Shown in pieces: positions 12,501 through 27,500 of a stretch of 64,000 nucleotides of DNA. The notes under the pieces were generated by a model, which saw only the letters and a program-made list of their open reading frames with translations, was not told where the DNA came from and made no database searches. Each line of letters opens with the position of its first letter. The first letter of the stretch is position 1. The stretch is from Ophioderma brevispina. Taxonomy: Eukaryota > Echinodermata > Ophiuroidea > Amphilepidida > Ophiodermatidae. The position numbers were made by a program, and so were the translations under genes. The DNA is taken from NCBI GenBank assembly GCA_023653785.1, contig JAMKCH010041445.1, positions 1 to 64,000 on the forward strand, in the 5' to 3' direction.

Positions 12501-15500
12501 GTAATGAGTTTTCCAACAAAATACTAGGCCAAGGGGCAAGGGAAGTTTTGCATTGTTCCCAAGAATTTTTTTTATTCTTCTGGAAGGGCAATGCCTGAGA
12601 AATTTTCTGGCTAAGGTCAATGGATAAAATATACTATTCCACAAAAGGTGCATGGAATGGAGAAACTTCAATGCACTGTGGTATCTTTATATCTGGGTCT
12701 GACCTGTAGTTATTTGGTATCGGTTGCTTGGGGGAACATGGGCTAAAAAGAAATTACAAAATAACCACAATTAGTTGGATAACACTCTTTTAAGAACAGA
12801 AAACAGTTATACTCTATTTTTCTACCTCTGAGCAGTGATGTCAGTGTAATGTACAGGGTGGGCTTAAAAAGTACAACCAATTTGAGCAATTTTTAATGGA
12901 ACCCGTCTGCTATTCAAAAATTTTCTTCCTGTAGTACATCCACTGTTTTGTCAGCTCTCATAGAAAAATTATGGCTTTAAAATAGACTCACACATTCAAA
13001 AGTTAGTTGCAGAAGTCAAAGTCCCCAATGTGGAAGACTAACAAGTTACGCACCAGTGAACCCAAAGAGTAATCCTGGTTTTCTGTTCAGCTTTGGGGTT
13101 TGCACATCTTCCATTAATTACACATTTGGAATAAAATCCAGGTAAGACCAGTGGGGCATACCCAGTGGGTGAGGAGTGGAAAGGGTAAGGGGAAGGATCC
13201 CACCCTCAAAATCTTTCCCCCTCCTGCTCCCAACAGAGATCAGGGAAAGTATAGTAATATTAACAGTATACTTGTTCACCTTTGCAAAATTATATTGTTT
13301 CCCCACCTGCCACCTTCCCAAATGAAAATTGGGCACTTTTTCACTAATAACATCTAAACCAAATATTTTTAGGCCCAGTATTTCACAAGGTAAATGAGAA
13401 GAGTAGGTTTCTTCAAAACACCAGTATTTTGACAACTTCTGGTAAAATATGAGGTCCTGGGGCAATGCTATTAGCGATCGAGCCATGGACCTTTAAATTC
13501 ATGCTATTTGCAATATAGTGTGTCGATATCGGTTGCCATGCCAATGTTTTCCCGATGCAACATGGGAAAAAGTCGACATGAAGGGGTTGCATAATACAAA
13601 TGTTACACAGGAACACGTCACTGTTCATTTGTTTTTATCAATATATGCTGTTTTGCATACAGATGCACCCTACAACAGCTATACAATAACTAAACCCTTT
13701 GTATTTCTATCGATCACACATGCTCCTTCAATGAACCATGGTTGAGCTGTTTTCAATAAATTTCTCTACTTGCGTGTCATTCCAGAGGTGACTGGGAGGG
13801 TGATGTTGACCCTTGTGGTAACAAATGAGACTGGTAAAAACATCCACCGAAGTGCACCATATTGCAAAAATTAACACCCATACAAATGGGGAGGGGATTA
13901 TGTACATTACCCTCTCCATTGCCTAAATGTGTTTCAACAAGTTTATGCCCATTTAAACGACACACAAATACATACATGCATGCATGCACACAAGCACACA
14001 CACATGTGCAAACACATATAAATGGAATGTTCTATGGTCATTCTCTTTGCAATTCCATATAAATAACTTTTCAAACGTTGACACCCTTTTTGACCTCAGA
14101 AGCCAACCTTCTGAATACATGTAATTGGATCACTATGTTTCCTCTTCCTCTTGCAAAACAAACACTAACACTGTTTTAAGGGCAAGGACTATTTTGCTTT
14201 AAAGGTGCTTGTTCTGATTTATGTCAATTGTGTTCTCTACTTGTTTATATCTTGGGAATGAAATAGATTTCAGGGCTCAAATTTCAAGACGACAATGAGA
14301 AAAATACGGCCTTTCATCTGATATCAAAATCGACACTACTCCCGGGTAAATCAGGGGGGTCCCAAAGACGATTGGAACACGCACCTTTAAAAGCAATAGT
14401 CTGTCATTTGCTATGCCACATGCTTTTAATTTTGTTCAATTTTGAGAATTTGGCACATTTGTCTGTACTAAATTAATAAATTTCCTCAAAATGATTTTGC
14501 TGTAATGTTTTATATATTTTTTGTACCTAAAATTGGAGATCCCATTCTTAAAGGCACTGATTGTGACTTACTAAAGAATTTTTTTTAAATTGTCAAAAAT
14601 CAGATTTTTGAATGTCTGTAACAAGTATCCCAACATACCTTATGAGTAATACGACCGAAGGCAACTTAATAAGGATAAAATTGGATATTTTAGTCATTAC
14701 CCTCTGTCAGAGTACATACTGCAACATGCAATTGAATGAAGATTCACTTCCTTTGTGATTACTTCAACACTGCTGTTTCCTTCCTTTTTTGTTAATCTTC
14801 AATTTTGAAAAAAAATAATACTTTATGAGACTTATCCTTTACTGTTAAACTCCTCCCTGCAAATTTCAAATATTTTGAAACTTTTGATTGGATCACTGAC
14901 AATGACAAACAGGTTAAGTTCTCTATCAATTTGATGTTTTGTCCTTAAAGTGAAATAAATGACATTTTTTACAGCACAATCTTTTGTTTAAGAGCAAAGT
15001 CAGAGGCAATTTTTGCACTTGTATTTCTCCAAAAATCATGGACTGTCGCTTTAATATAAGCCTCACAAGTCAGAAGCAAGAACTGATTAGGCCTGTGACA
15101 GTGATAATCCCAATTTGACATGGCATGGTTGAACCTAACCACTTTAAAGAATGGATTCATTCCAAACTAACTTCTACCGACTGAAGGACCGAGCTTTCAC
15201 TTGGCACATTCATACATGTCTGTCTATCAGCCAATACTGTCTGTCTCTGTCACATCAATGAGCATCATTTACAACATAGCCATGTCACGATCCTTGCCCA
15301 CATGGCCAAGATTCGTCGCCTCTCTGGCATGCAACATTTTCAATTTCAGCACAGTTTGTTTTGCTATCATATTTTAACAGAGGAAATATCTAAGGCATTG
15401 AACTTTATGGCAAATTGTCACCACTCCCATAATATTAATGATCTTCTAACCAAACAAACATTGGATGTGTTTCACAACACATGACACTTAAACTAACAAT

Positions 15501-18500
15501 GGAACACAAACTTGCACTATACAGGTCATGATTATGTCATTACACTTCATATTTCAACATCCTCACTTAATTATTTACATTTTTTCCAATTTGACATTTA
15601 GAATACCCATTCCTTCCAATGTCAAAATAAATTTGTACAAATCATTACAAATTATAAACCCAAGAGCAGAGATTTTTCTTCACACTAGGCCTATAAATTT
15701 CCAATCAAATCTATATGTAAACCATGTCTTACGCCCGAGGTTTAAGTGCTAATTAGTTTTCTCTCCAAGAGCGAGTCCATCAAGGTGGCAGAGAATCCGC
15801 GAAAGGGTCACGACCAAAGCGACAAACGCTTCCTCTGCTTATATCATCTGGTGTTTCCACAAATTTACCCCTGCACAGATTGACGGTTTTTATAAGGCTA
15901 AACACCATATCTCGCGATAGCCTTTTTTTGATCTGCTTATAACCATTACTTTCCTATTCTAATGCACATGTGTTGTCTTGTGCCTTGCTGTTACGTACGG
16001 GCCTTTACGATGTTAACACTAAGTCCTCCACTATAGGTGTTTTGTTATTGACGACACCATATGTTTTTGTTGACGGGTTCGCCATTTTCTTCCACAGGTG
16101 GAAAGAACCGCGGAACGGTTTTTTCCACTTGGGAAGAAAGGTTTTCTTCCATTTTCTTCCACTGAGCAGAAGAAACAAAAAAGCCATTGCAAAATTTTCC
16201 CTATTTTAAAAGCCAATGATCTTGCAACTTTTTGTTTTATCAAAAATCAAAAAACCAAAAAACATAAAAATGAAATATTTAAAATAACCATTCGGGACCC
16301 CCCCCCCTACCTACCATGCAATGCATCATTAAACTCACATTGATCCCAGGCCTAATATAATAATTAACTGGAAGAAACTGAATTAGACACTTTTCACCCA
16401 GCAAGCCAAGTAAGACTCCTTTGTAAGATTTAAGAACATCTTTTGCTTTAAACAAAAAGTATAGTCTCCTCCCAGGTTCTCCCCACTAAGCAATACAAAG
16501 TTAGTATTAAAAGAATAATAATGGTTGCTACTTATGATTTGTTGTTTAAAAGTAACAAATTGGCCATAAGATTTTAAAAGCTTTTTTTCATTGTTTGCAT
16601 CTACAATTACAACTAGTTCTGTATAAATGGGCACATGGAAAGATTGCGAAATGGGTTACAATCATCATTTGCATAATCTGATGCCAGACACAAAACAAAA
16701 TTGTGACCAAATTTACTATCTACTGTAGAAGGTATACTGACAGGTATACTAACATCTATAAACTTGTAAATTAATTCCTCTGAAAAAAAAAAACATTGTC
16801 TGTAAAGTAACTAAATAGCCTTGATGAGTTGAAGTGCAAAGCAGATGAATACGGTATGGTTTAATTTAATGTGTTGTCATAATACATTTCTTTATTCTTC
16901 CAGTTTCTTCCAAGTCTTCCAGTTTCTTCCAGTTTTTTCCGGAAAGAAAAAACTGGAAGAAACCCCTTTTTTCCAGTTTCTTCCATTCTTCCGGAAGAAA
17001 TAGGTTTCTTCCGGACGTTTCCGAACCCTGGTGTGAACTTCTAACCTGCAATATTACTAACACGAAAAACTTCCTCTCTGTACGTTGCAGTCTGAATTAA
17101 CTTTTTTATTTGTAGTATGGGTAAGACTAAGTTAAACCTAGTCTTCAAAAGACAAAACCACGCTCTATTTGGTCACTATAGGTATAAAATAACAGCTTGA
17201 CATGTAAGATATCATTAGGAAATGTGCAGTTTATTCACCTTTGGCTAGGGCCAAAAAACATTCTTATCTGTTCTGTATGTTTTGGGCCAGTTGGGGCCAA
17301 TGTCATCAGTCGGAAGGCCAAATATGGGCACCAGTTGAGAAATCCCTGAAATAAGGTTATCCATATGCTAGGTACACAAATTCGTGTATTTGCTGTGTAA
17401 CTCATAGTACCATATATCCATTAGTACTTTGAATAGGTCAATCACGTGCTTATGCTTTGTCCATCAAATGCACACCATGTGCATGCCTGCATGCCTGAGT
17501 GCACACACATGTACACGTGCTGTACAGGACATTGATGTTCGTAACACCACACACTCTAACAGCTCACAGCTATCAAGGTCGTAAGACCCTTTCTGTCAAC
17601 CACTATCTCAGACATTGGGGACTTAATTTCACCAAACACTCCCTCAATAAGTGACATGGGACTAGGTAGCACTTTTCCATAAGATCACGGGTGAAACAGG
17701 GGGAGGCTTACTAAAGCTCTTTGAAAAGGTGGCAATCCAGGGGCATAGGCCAAATTAGGCCTCAGGCGGTATACGTTCATATAGAAGTCCCTGATGCAAA
17801 TGAGGTATTGCTATTCATTCGTTCAAGCGCTACAGCACACGTCATACAGCGCACGAAGGAATCAATTGTAAGACCTCGATTTGCATCCCGGGGACTATAT
17901 GAAATGTCTACCTATGACAGGGGATGATTGGTTATTGAGTTACCATAGTTTATAAGACAATTACAATGCTGAGCATCTTAATCCCCTCTAACCCCTGCAC
18001 CAAGCATTATTTGGCCTTGGTTAACTTGGTTTAAAAAATCAATAATTACAACCCCTGTCATGAGGCCTCCAAATTAAGATTAAACAAATCATGCGGTGAA
18101 AGAGGGAGTCTAGAATCCTCACAAACTCCCTCCTCTGTATCCATAGGTAGTTACTACAAATCGCCCTAAAATACAGCTAAACTATAGCCACCACACAAGT
18201 AACATTAAGGTATAGTTCACCAGGAAGACGCTCCCGACCAACCACTTCCCGACTACACAAGGACCGCATTTTTTCAAAACGGCTAAGTCTTGTTCAAACT
18301 TCCAAAATTTACAATTTTTATCCGACCAGGGAGATTAGGTGCAAGTTCCCCGTCGTCAACGAGACAAGGGATGCTGAAACGCCGAGCAGTAGCGACGCAT
18401 CATGGAAATCCAACAACGACGCCCAGCGTTTAATGGCGACGCCACTTGTTCAGTCCCCGATTAGGCGCCGACCTTGAAACGACGGCCAAGTGGTGCATGT

Positions 18501-21500
18501 CGCGTCAAGATGCTACCGATGGCGCCGAGTGTGACGCCAGAAAGGTTCCCGTCACATGAAGCAACCGCGACGCGACCACACCTCTCCAAGACACAAGACT
18601 ACATTTCTTTCCAAATCGACTGCAGTCTTGTTCAAATTACAAGACAAGAGATGCTCATCGCCGAGCAGTAGGCGATCAAGCATGTCATGTTTCAGTTCTC
18701 AATCAGTCGAAGACCTTAAACGACAGCCAACAAGTTGGCTGTCAGATGCAAGGACGAAACTCGGCGACTACAGAAGATAAGTCGCCGATTCAAAAAATGT
18801 ATAGTTGGCTTGCATTTTCTCTCACGCTTGGAGCAGACTCTTTGCCGACCACTTTCCAAATGCCACAACAACTATGATGGGCACCAACTCATCTGCTACC
18901 GCTTCCAAACCGATCATGTGTTCAATCCGACCTTCCCGAATTTCTTTAAGCTGCAAAGAAAAAAATCGTGGAGGGTTTTTCAAATTTGCCACGTGCTCCC
19001 GGACCCATATTAAAGACTGCAGACCGGCCACATTTAGACTGTACAGGACAGTTCAGGCGATGGCCAAACTACCCCTGAAAAAGAAAATACTCAGAATTTT
19101 CGAAAAAATGGCCCAATCGGCACCTAGTGTCGTGAGCAGTCGGGAAGCGGTTTTCTAGCAAATAATGGGTAAGCTACAGACGACTGCACAGAATAGGCCA
19201 AGACCTTGCCAGAACTACCCACTGAAAAAGAAAAACTCCTCACGATTTTCGAAAATTGGTCAATCGGCACCAGTCTTGAAGCAGTCTGGAGTGCCGGGTT
19301 TTCTAGCAGAAAAATTGGCCGTGTTGACTGACCTTTAAAGGTGCGTGTTGTGTTCCCGATCGTCTTTGGGACCCCCTGATTTACCCGGGAAAGTAGCATC
19401 GATTTTGATATCATGTGAAAGGGCCGGTTATTTTCCATTGTCGTCCTGAAATTTGAGACCTCAAATCCAGTGCGTTCCCAATGATATAAACAACCCCAAA
19501 ACTGCCGTTTTAAGTGGTTAACCATAACTATTAGCACAGTATTGAATAAGTGCTTTGCAACATGCATATTGGCATCTACCATCAAAAAAACTGCAAGTTT
19601 GTTTCCACGATACCTTGACGAGGTGTTGTGCAGTTTGGCCAGGCTCTCAATCAAGAGAGAACCACAAATACAGATAAATCGAACAAGCACCATTAAAGGA
19701 GATGGACCCAATTTAAGTATATTACTCTGATAGCACTGGCCTTCACCCAAAACCCAATCTGTAAGGTTCATGACCAATATTTAACCAATTTTAAAAATCA
19801 AAAAACAAAAAAACTGTGATTTTGTAATGGTTTGACCAAAATGGGGGACAGTTTTGCCTCATTACACATCCAAACCAAAATCCTTTAGCCATAAGATTTC
19901 ACAGGGTAAATAAGAAAAATAGTAGCTTTCTCTAGATACCAACAATTGACCACTCCGAAAATCTGGGGTCAATGAGGACGAGGCCAAGGCCCTTTTATCT
20001 GATAAAACTTTTATTAACCTTCTGCTAGAAAAGTGTGAAGCCATTTTTAAACAACTACCTCGGTTTCAGTGCACCAATGCTATGTGTACAGTGTTACTGT
20101 GTTTGACCATAATGGATATAATTTTGACACCAAAGCTGGATATATTTCATATACATAGAATATTTCTCTTGGCCAGTCAATTACTTGTTTTATCAATCTT
20201 CACATTTCAAACACAAAAAATTCAGGATTACTTGCTTTTGACAGAGAATTAAAAAATTACTTTCTCATTTGGAACATTTCACGGCTTGTTGATAGTCTCA
20301 TTTATTATGATAAAACCAGAATAAAACAAAAAATATCAACGGTGACAACACCTTTGACGACTGGTGTTGTATTATTTATTCCACTAATACATCCTGTGTA
20401 AATATTTACGAAATTTTCATTGTGGCACGTTATGATTTCCCTACCAATATAGTTTTACACATCTTTGTATGGACAGGGCAGATTAGAGGGGTGTATAAGA
20501 CATAGAATATAAACCTTTGTAGGCCTATATGGCATGATCCAAGCAATGCATTTTTCTGATTGTTACAGAAGTAATAGCTTCTTGCCTGTCTCTACCTATA
20601 TCCGTTGTCAAAAAATTGCGTCGCCATTTTCTTAAAATTGTTCTAAAAATAAGACACAGGGTTAAACATTGAGATGTGGCAGCATATCCATATCTTGCAA
20701 AGATTTCCTCAATTTTACTTAACATAAATTCTCTATAAAAGACACGTCGCGGTTCTCGACCGCTAAATCCCCTGGCGGGAGCGGTTTACAAATGTTTAAT
20801 AATGTGCAAATACCGCCCCTTAAACCCAAAATCCCCCTTAAACCCCCACCCCCCCTTTAAACCTTGGCAACCCCCCTTAAACTTGTGCAACCCACCTTAA
20901 ACCACAACAATATGAATAATAATATAATACAGTTCTTATAACGAGCAAAATCATCAACGATCTCAGTGGCGCACAAAGAAGAACAACAAAAAACAGAAAG
21001 ACTCACAAAAAACACTATGCGTTTGGGAAAGCCTGATGGAATACATGATTCTTTAACTGGCTCTTGAACTGATTAAGGGAGAATAAGTTACGAAGTGTGG
21101 TAGGACTGGTAGTTCCAGGCTGATTGGGAGCAAACGAAGGACGCTCCCCAGCATCTTTTTAGAGCACACGAGGAGTGTTTTGAGGAGTTTTTGCGATGAG
21201 GAATGGAGTGATTGGGACGGTTTGGTGTAAGTGCACAGGACAGAAGAAAGATAACAGATGGCAGGGTCCCTTCGAAATAGCGAAAAACTAAAACACACCG
21301 TTTAAAGTTAATAGCGATAATTATAGGGAGTAGCCCTGTCAGCTCCTGGAGAATGGGTTTATAATGATCATATTTGCGCTTTCTAGTTATGAGACGCGCA
21401 GCGTAATTCTGTATTCTCTTGTAGTCGAACAAGTTGATCTGAGGTGGATATTGAATAGTGGGAGGAAACGTACAAGCTCAATGGTTGAAATTGCCAAAAG

Positions 21501-24500
21501 CAAGACGAGATGTCATAATGGGAATTGACAATGCAAGAGATTGCGTTGTTGGACAATATTGACGAATAGTGCCAATGCGTCTCAACGCTATGAATAAAGA
21601 CGGCAGACCTCGCTAATTGGTCGGCCATGGATATGTTTTGTCTAATCTGACACCAAGATATTTAACTGAGCTCTGAAAAGAGATGGTCGAATCAAAACTT
21701 CTGGATGTATCCTGCAACTTTTTCAAGCCTATAAGCAGACCACAGTTAAAACCTCTGTTTTTCAGTGTTAAGCAGGATTTGTTGCTATCCATCCCATCAG
21801 GATGGTGCTAATACAGTCTGACCAGATTCTTTAGTCTTTAGGTACACATCAATTTCTCAGGTGCAACATTGAGAGAGTTCGGTATCGTCGGCATATTTAT
21901 GAAATTGGCATATACTGTTCGATAACAACAGAGAGAGGCTGCGAATACAGAATAAAAAGAACTGACCCAAGTAACTAGAGCCCTGAGGGACAACATACAA
22001 AGTATATACGGTCGGACACAACACCGTTTACTATAGCCGATTGGCAACCGTCTCCGAACATAGGATGAACCAATTAAGAAAAGAACGGTCCCTCTGATAC
22101 CGAACGAAATACTTCACTCAAGCCGTTGAGTAGAATATAATGGTCAATTGTATCCAAAAACGAGCGCGCTGAGGGTCCAGGAGTGCACAAGAGAAACCAT
22201 TTTCTTGTCAGTGTTTAGTAAGAAGGCCCACCAATAACACTCAGCCACCGTGGTCTCCACACTATGACCCTTTCTGTAGGCGAATTGGTTTTTTCTACAA
22301 GGTTATTTTGATGAAGGTGATTCTGCAGTTGGCGTAAAACAACCTTTCCAAGAACTTATTGAAATAAAAGCAATTTGTACTCGGCCTAAGCCCCCCTTAA
22401 GCCCAACAACCCCCCCTTCAACCCGGACAACCCATGTTAAACCCCGATACACCCACCTTAAAACCCACAATCCCCCTTAAGCCCAACAACCCCCTTAAAC
22501 CCGGACACCCATGTGCAACTTCCGCGCAATACCACGCACATGCGCGCATACCGCATGCGCGTGCATGTGTGCACGTCTGCGCATGTCTACGCGTATATGT
22601 TTCCACAAAAACCCCTTAAAACCCCAAACCCCACCTTAACCCCAAAATCCCCTTAAACCCCTTAGCCCACAACCCCCCCTTAAACCCGGACAACCCCTTT
22701 AAACCCGGACAAACCCACTTAAACCCCAACAATCCCCCTTAAGCCCAGACAACCCCCCCCTTCAAACCCGGACAACCCCCCCTTAAACTTGTGCCACCCC
22801 CCTTAAACCACACAAGCCACCCTTAAGCCCAGACACCGCAACCCCCCTTAAACCGGACAACCCCTTTAAACCTGAACAACCCACCATTAAACCCCAACAA
22901 TCCCCTTAAGTCAGACAACAACCCCCTTACACCACCCGGACAACCCCTTGTAAACCCAGACAACCCACTTAAACCCAACAATCCCCCTTAAAAAACCCAA
23001 CACCCCCTTAAGCTGACAACCCCCCCTTAAAACCCGGCCCACCCCCTCTAAACCTGGACCACCCCCCTTAAAACTCGTGCAACCCACCTTAAACACAACA
23101 CCCCCCTTAAGCCCGACCAACCCCCGTTAAACCGGAACCCCCCTTAACTCGTCACCCACCTTAAAACCAAACCCCCCAAACCCAGACACACCCCCTTAAA
23201 ACCCCAACATCCCCCTAAACCCCACCATCCCCCTTAAACCAACAACCCCCCTAACGCTGGAAAAACCCCCCTTAAACCCGGACACCCCCCTTAAATAAAC
23301 CCGACACCCCCTTTAAACCAGACCACACCACCTTCATCCCAACATTCCCCCTTAGTCCATGGGACATGCTTTTAAACTTACTTATAAAACCACCAAAAAT
23401 TGTTTTTTTTCCTTCAAAGTAATTTTATTGGTATCAATGTAATCTGTATGAAGCTCTTGAAAACGTATATTTGATAAAAATTGGGCATATCATGCGTTTT
23501 GGAAAAGCTTTCAAGCCATGGGATAATTAGCAGATAATTTAGGGAGTCAACATCTTTTAATATTTATTTTTGTAAAGTATTAATTATTTAGTTCACAGAA
23601 TAAGCAAAATTAACCAGTAAATCCTCAACTATGTAAAACAATATACAACCACATCTCTCAGTTTTAAACATTCACACACATTGTCATACGAGCAAGTGCC
23701 ATTCGGCAATAACTCTTGCAACCCCCCTTTTTCTGAGTAAGCTGCATTTGCCCAAGTATCAACGTTCAATTCCATCCTTATATAACTTGATCCAACACAC
23801 AGACGTGCTCTCCATAGTGTAGCATCTGCTCACACCAATCTCCCTCCAACACAACCACTCTTGCAGTACCTTCTTTGGATTTCTCAACCACAAAACTACA
23901 GTTACCCAAGGAAAATGCTGGTGCTATCTGACTCAAAATCCTTGGTAGCGTCTGAAATGTATAAGCATATCATTTGTTTTATTAATCGTAAGATTATGTC
24001 AATAAAATGATTTATAGTTACGGTACACACACTGGAAAATACTTGCTTTCCACTTTTGTTTAAAATTATCCATTTGTATTCAGAATTAATGCCCTTGGCT
24101 GGTATTCTGAAAGGGAGACTAACTTTAGACCCGGGTTTAAACCAGGGTTAGTCATACATGAGTGGACCTTTTTGCTTCCAACATACTCTAAAAATGTGCT
24201 GTAACGGGTTAGAAAATTCCTCTTGGATAGGCCATTTCGGCCTATCCATGAGGAATTTTTTCACCTGTTGCATTTAACTTTCACAGTATTTTGAAAGCAA
24301 CTAGAATTTCGCAGTTCTCGGCTTTCACGCTCACTTTATTCAAAGAATGCAAGCTGTGGGCTGCTCCATGACCTTTGACCTCATCAACATGAGGGATCCC
24401 ATGGTGCAACAATAATAGAAGTTTGGTTCCAATTGAACTTCAACTTTTCAATTGAGGTCAATTTTACATTTTTAGCCTATTTTTCAACTTGACCTCACAT

Positions 24501-27500
24501 GACCTTTGACCTCGGCACATGACCTTTGACCTCATCATCATATGAGGGATCCCATTGGTGCACCTATGATAGAAGTTCGGTTCCAATTGAACTTTAACTT
24601 TTCAATTGAGGTCAATTTAAAAAAAAACTTAATTTAGTGACACAAACACACATACATACACCCACACATACACACGCACAACGGATTGCTAAGTGGTCCT
24701 ACCAGTTATAGCTGGTGGCCCACAAAAAGGTCTACTCATGTTGGACTAACCCTGGTTTAAACCCAGGTCCAAAGTTAGTCTCCCTTTCAGAATATCAGCC
24801 CTTATGGATTGTATAATTTATATAAAGAAGGGCAAGAATGTAAATCATTTTACCTCTAATTCATGACTCCATACCTTGTAACTTGTATCTTCTTTCAAAG
24901 CTAAATCTTCTGGTAGGTACGATGTGGACGAGCTGTTGCCATATAGAAAGACATTCTTCTTACGTGAGTGGCCATGGAAATCACAGTAAACCTATTTTAA
25001 CAAGAACAAAATGCAACAAAAATGTTTGGCAAAATGACGAGTTGAAAAAGAAATCATTGTTGTCTGGAGTGACATGGTGCCATGTTCAATATTTTAATAT
25101 TTTCAAGACCCACCCTTCTAATATTAACTTTCTATGAAAGATAATCTTTAACGGAGTATCTTTTGATCTATTACACCATCATTCTGACCTAAAGAGACAA
25201 AAGAGCATTTCCAAACGAGTGCATCAATGATGCAGTAACCCATCAATTGGGATGGTTAGGGAATGCGTAGTTGTGAGGTCATAGGTCATGTAGGGTCATC
25301 ACAGGTCAATTGACATATAGCCCATGGGTCTTGGCCAGTGGTTATCTTGAGCAAGTTTGGTGGCTATACAACTTAACTTGGAATGTTTTGATATTTTGGG
25401 GTCAAAGGTCAAGTAGGGTCATTGGAGGTCCAAAGGGCATATGGGCCATAAGAGGGCATTCTGTGCATACCATAAGAGTTCTGGACCGGTGGTTTCTCTT
25501 TAATATTATTTTACTAGGCGGTCCTTGGATTTGGCTATTACCTGTGTTTTGCGATCACCTGGATTGAATGACCCTCGGGTTTGCGGTTCCTTTGACCTTT
25601 AATGACCCCTGATGACCTTGTCATGACCTTTAAAATTTTCGTTTCGCCTGGATACACCAAAGTTTACCCCATTTGACCTTGCATGACCCCTGATGACCTT
25701 GTTGTGACTAAACTACTACCACCACAAAATCTCATATCCATACATAAAGCAGGCCAAAGTACCCAATAACGACACTGGATGACCTTTGACCACCAAAATG
25801 ACCCTTGAAAACGTGACCACCAAAATACTAGTACAGCGAAACTCTACACCCATCCCAAAATCATATCCCATACGTAAAAGCACGGCCAAGCTACTAAAAA
25901 TGACCCCTGAATGACCTTTGACCCCAAAATGACCCCTCGAAAAGTGACACAAAACTACTATGGCGAAATCTACACCATACCAAAAACTAATATCATGTAC
26001 AAGCACAGCCCAGTACCCGAATAACGGACCTGGATGACCTTTGACCAAAATGGACCCTCGAAAACGTGACCAAAAAAACTCGTACGGCGAAACTCTAACC
26101 ACCATACAAAACTCATATCCATACGTCAAAGACACGGTAAGTTAACCGATAACGACCCTGGATGACCTTTGCCAGAGCTGCCACAACATTGAGTTCGAAT
26201 CGGGAGATTTGATCTTGGAATGGGAGATTGATCTTGAACAGGGAGATTGATTGGAATCAGGGAGATTGATTGGAACAGGGAGATTTAAAAAACAAATTAG
26301 CGAGATTAGTGTAATACATCCTCAAGAGGGATAAGGCAATGGATCTGTCTTAAAGATCAATTGAAGCTTCCCATTTAAGGAAACTGTCAGTAGCGAACTT
26401 ATCCATTTGGAGTGTTTAAAAGAATGACATGAAAAAGGTTGAAGTAAAAGTCAACTTTAGTTCGTAACTTGAAAACGAGCCACCTACATAGTTATTAACT
26501 GACATCATGAGATTAGAGCTCTTTAAAATTAAAAGCTGTCCGAAAAAAATTGACAGCGCTCCGCCGTATGACCGCCCCCATTAAGGACCTGTCAGTAGGA
26601 ACTAAGTACATTGGAGATTTAAATAAAAAATTTATTGAATGAAAAGTCGAAGTAAAAGTCAACTTTAAAGCTCCTAACTTGAACACGGAGCCATCTAACA
26701 AACATCTGAACTGCACCATGAGATGAGCTCTTAAAAATAAAGCTCCTTTCCCGAAAAAATAGAAAGGGCTCCGACGTCTGACAAGACCCCGTTTAGGGAC
26801 TGTCAGTGGGGGGAACAAAAGTCCACAACCAGGCACTAAAATTATTATAACCTAACACTTTGCACTAATAGCAATTGGAGGAGCAATCTCAAAAAGGCAA
26901 ACAGCAAATCACAACAGGTTCATTATTTTGGAGGCCTATCCCCTTTGCACCCTGCGAGTTAATTTGGAAACACTTTAAGAACACAGGCATTAGCCTATAG
27001 CAGTTTTAAATGGTTAAATATAAAAATATTGCTGTGCTGGTCATCCGAACGTCGGGAGAAAAACTATGTCAGAAACAAAGATATATTATCTTTTTGCCTA
27101 AGAATGTGTACTTAATTTCCTTACTTGTTATACGTTTATTTTTCTCAACAACCCAATTCAGTTTCCCAGACCCCTGAATGACCTTTGACCCCAAAAATGA
27201 CCCCTCGAAAATGTGACCATAAAAACTTGTACGGCGAAACTCATATCACCATACCAAACTCATATCCATGACGTCAAAGCACAGCCAAGTGACCCGATAA
27301 CGACCCCTCCAAATCGTGACCACAAACCTCGTAGTTGGAGCTCTACCACCACATCAAAATTCTTATCCGTATGGTTAAGGACGGTGATGAAGAAACAAAT
27401 AGCCGGACCAAACCCACAAGCCCACAAAGTTGATTTTTGTAGTAATATAGGATTCTTGACAAATGGGGTCAAAGGTCACATAGGGCCATTAGCGGTCAAA

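Larger units (their letters stand above)
10345..16640 (+). repeat. segmental duplication, copy B
   Basis: This is the second copy, about 2.4 kb shorter than A because it lacks A's four insertions. It has its own insertion of about 0.7 kb (11042-11753) holding two tRNA-like SINE units. It includes the CCP1 exon at 12313-12459. Order and orientation are the same throughout, so this is a simple tandem arrangement. Confidence 0.9.
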
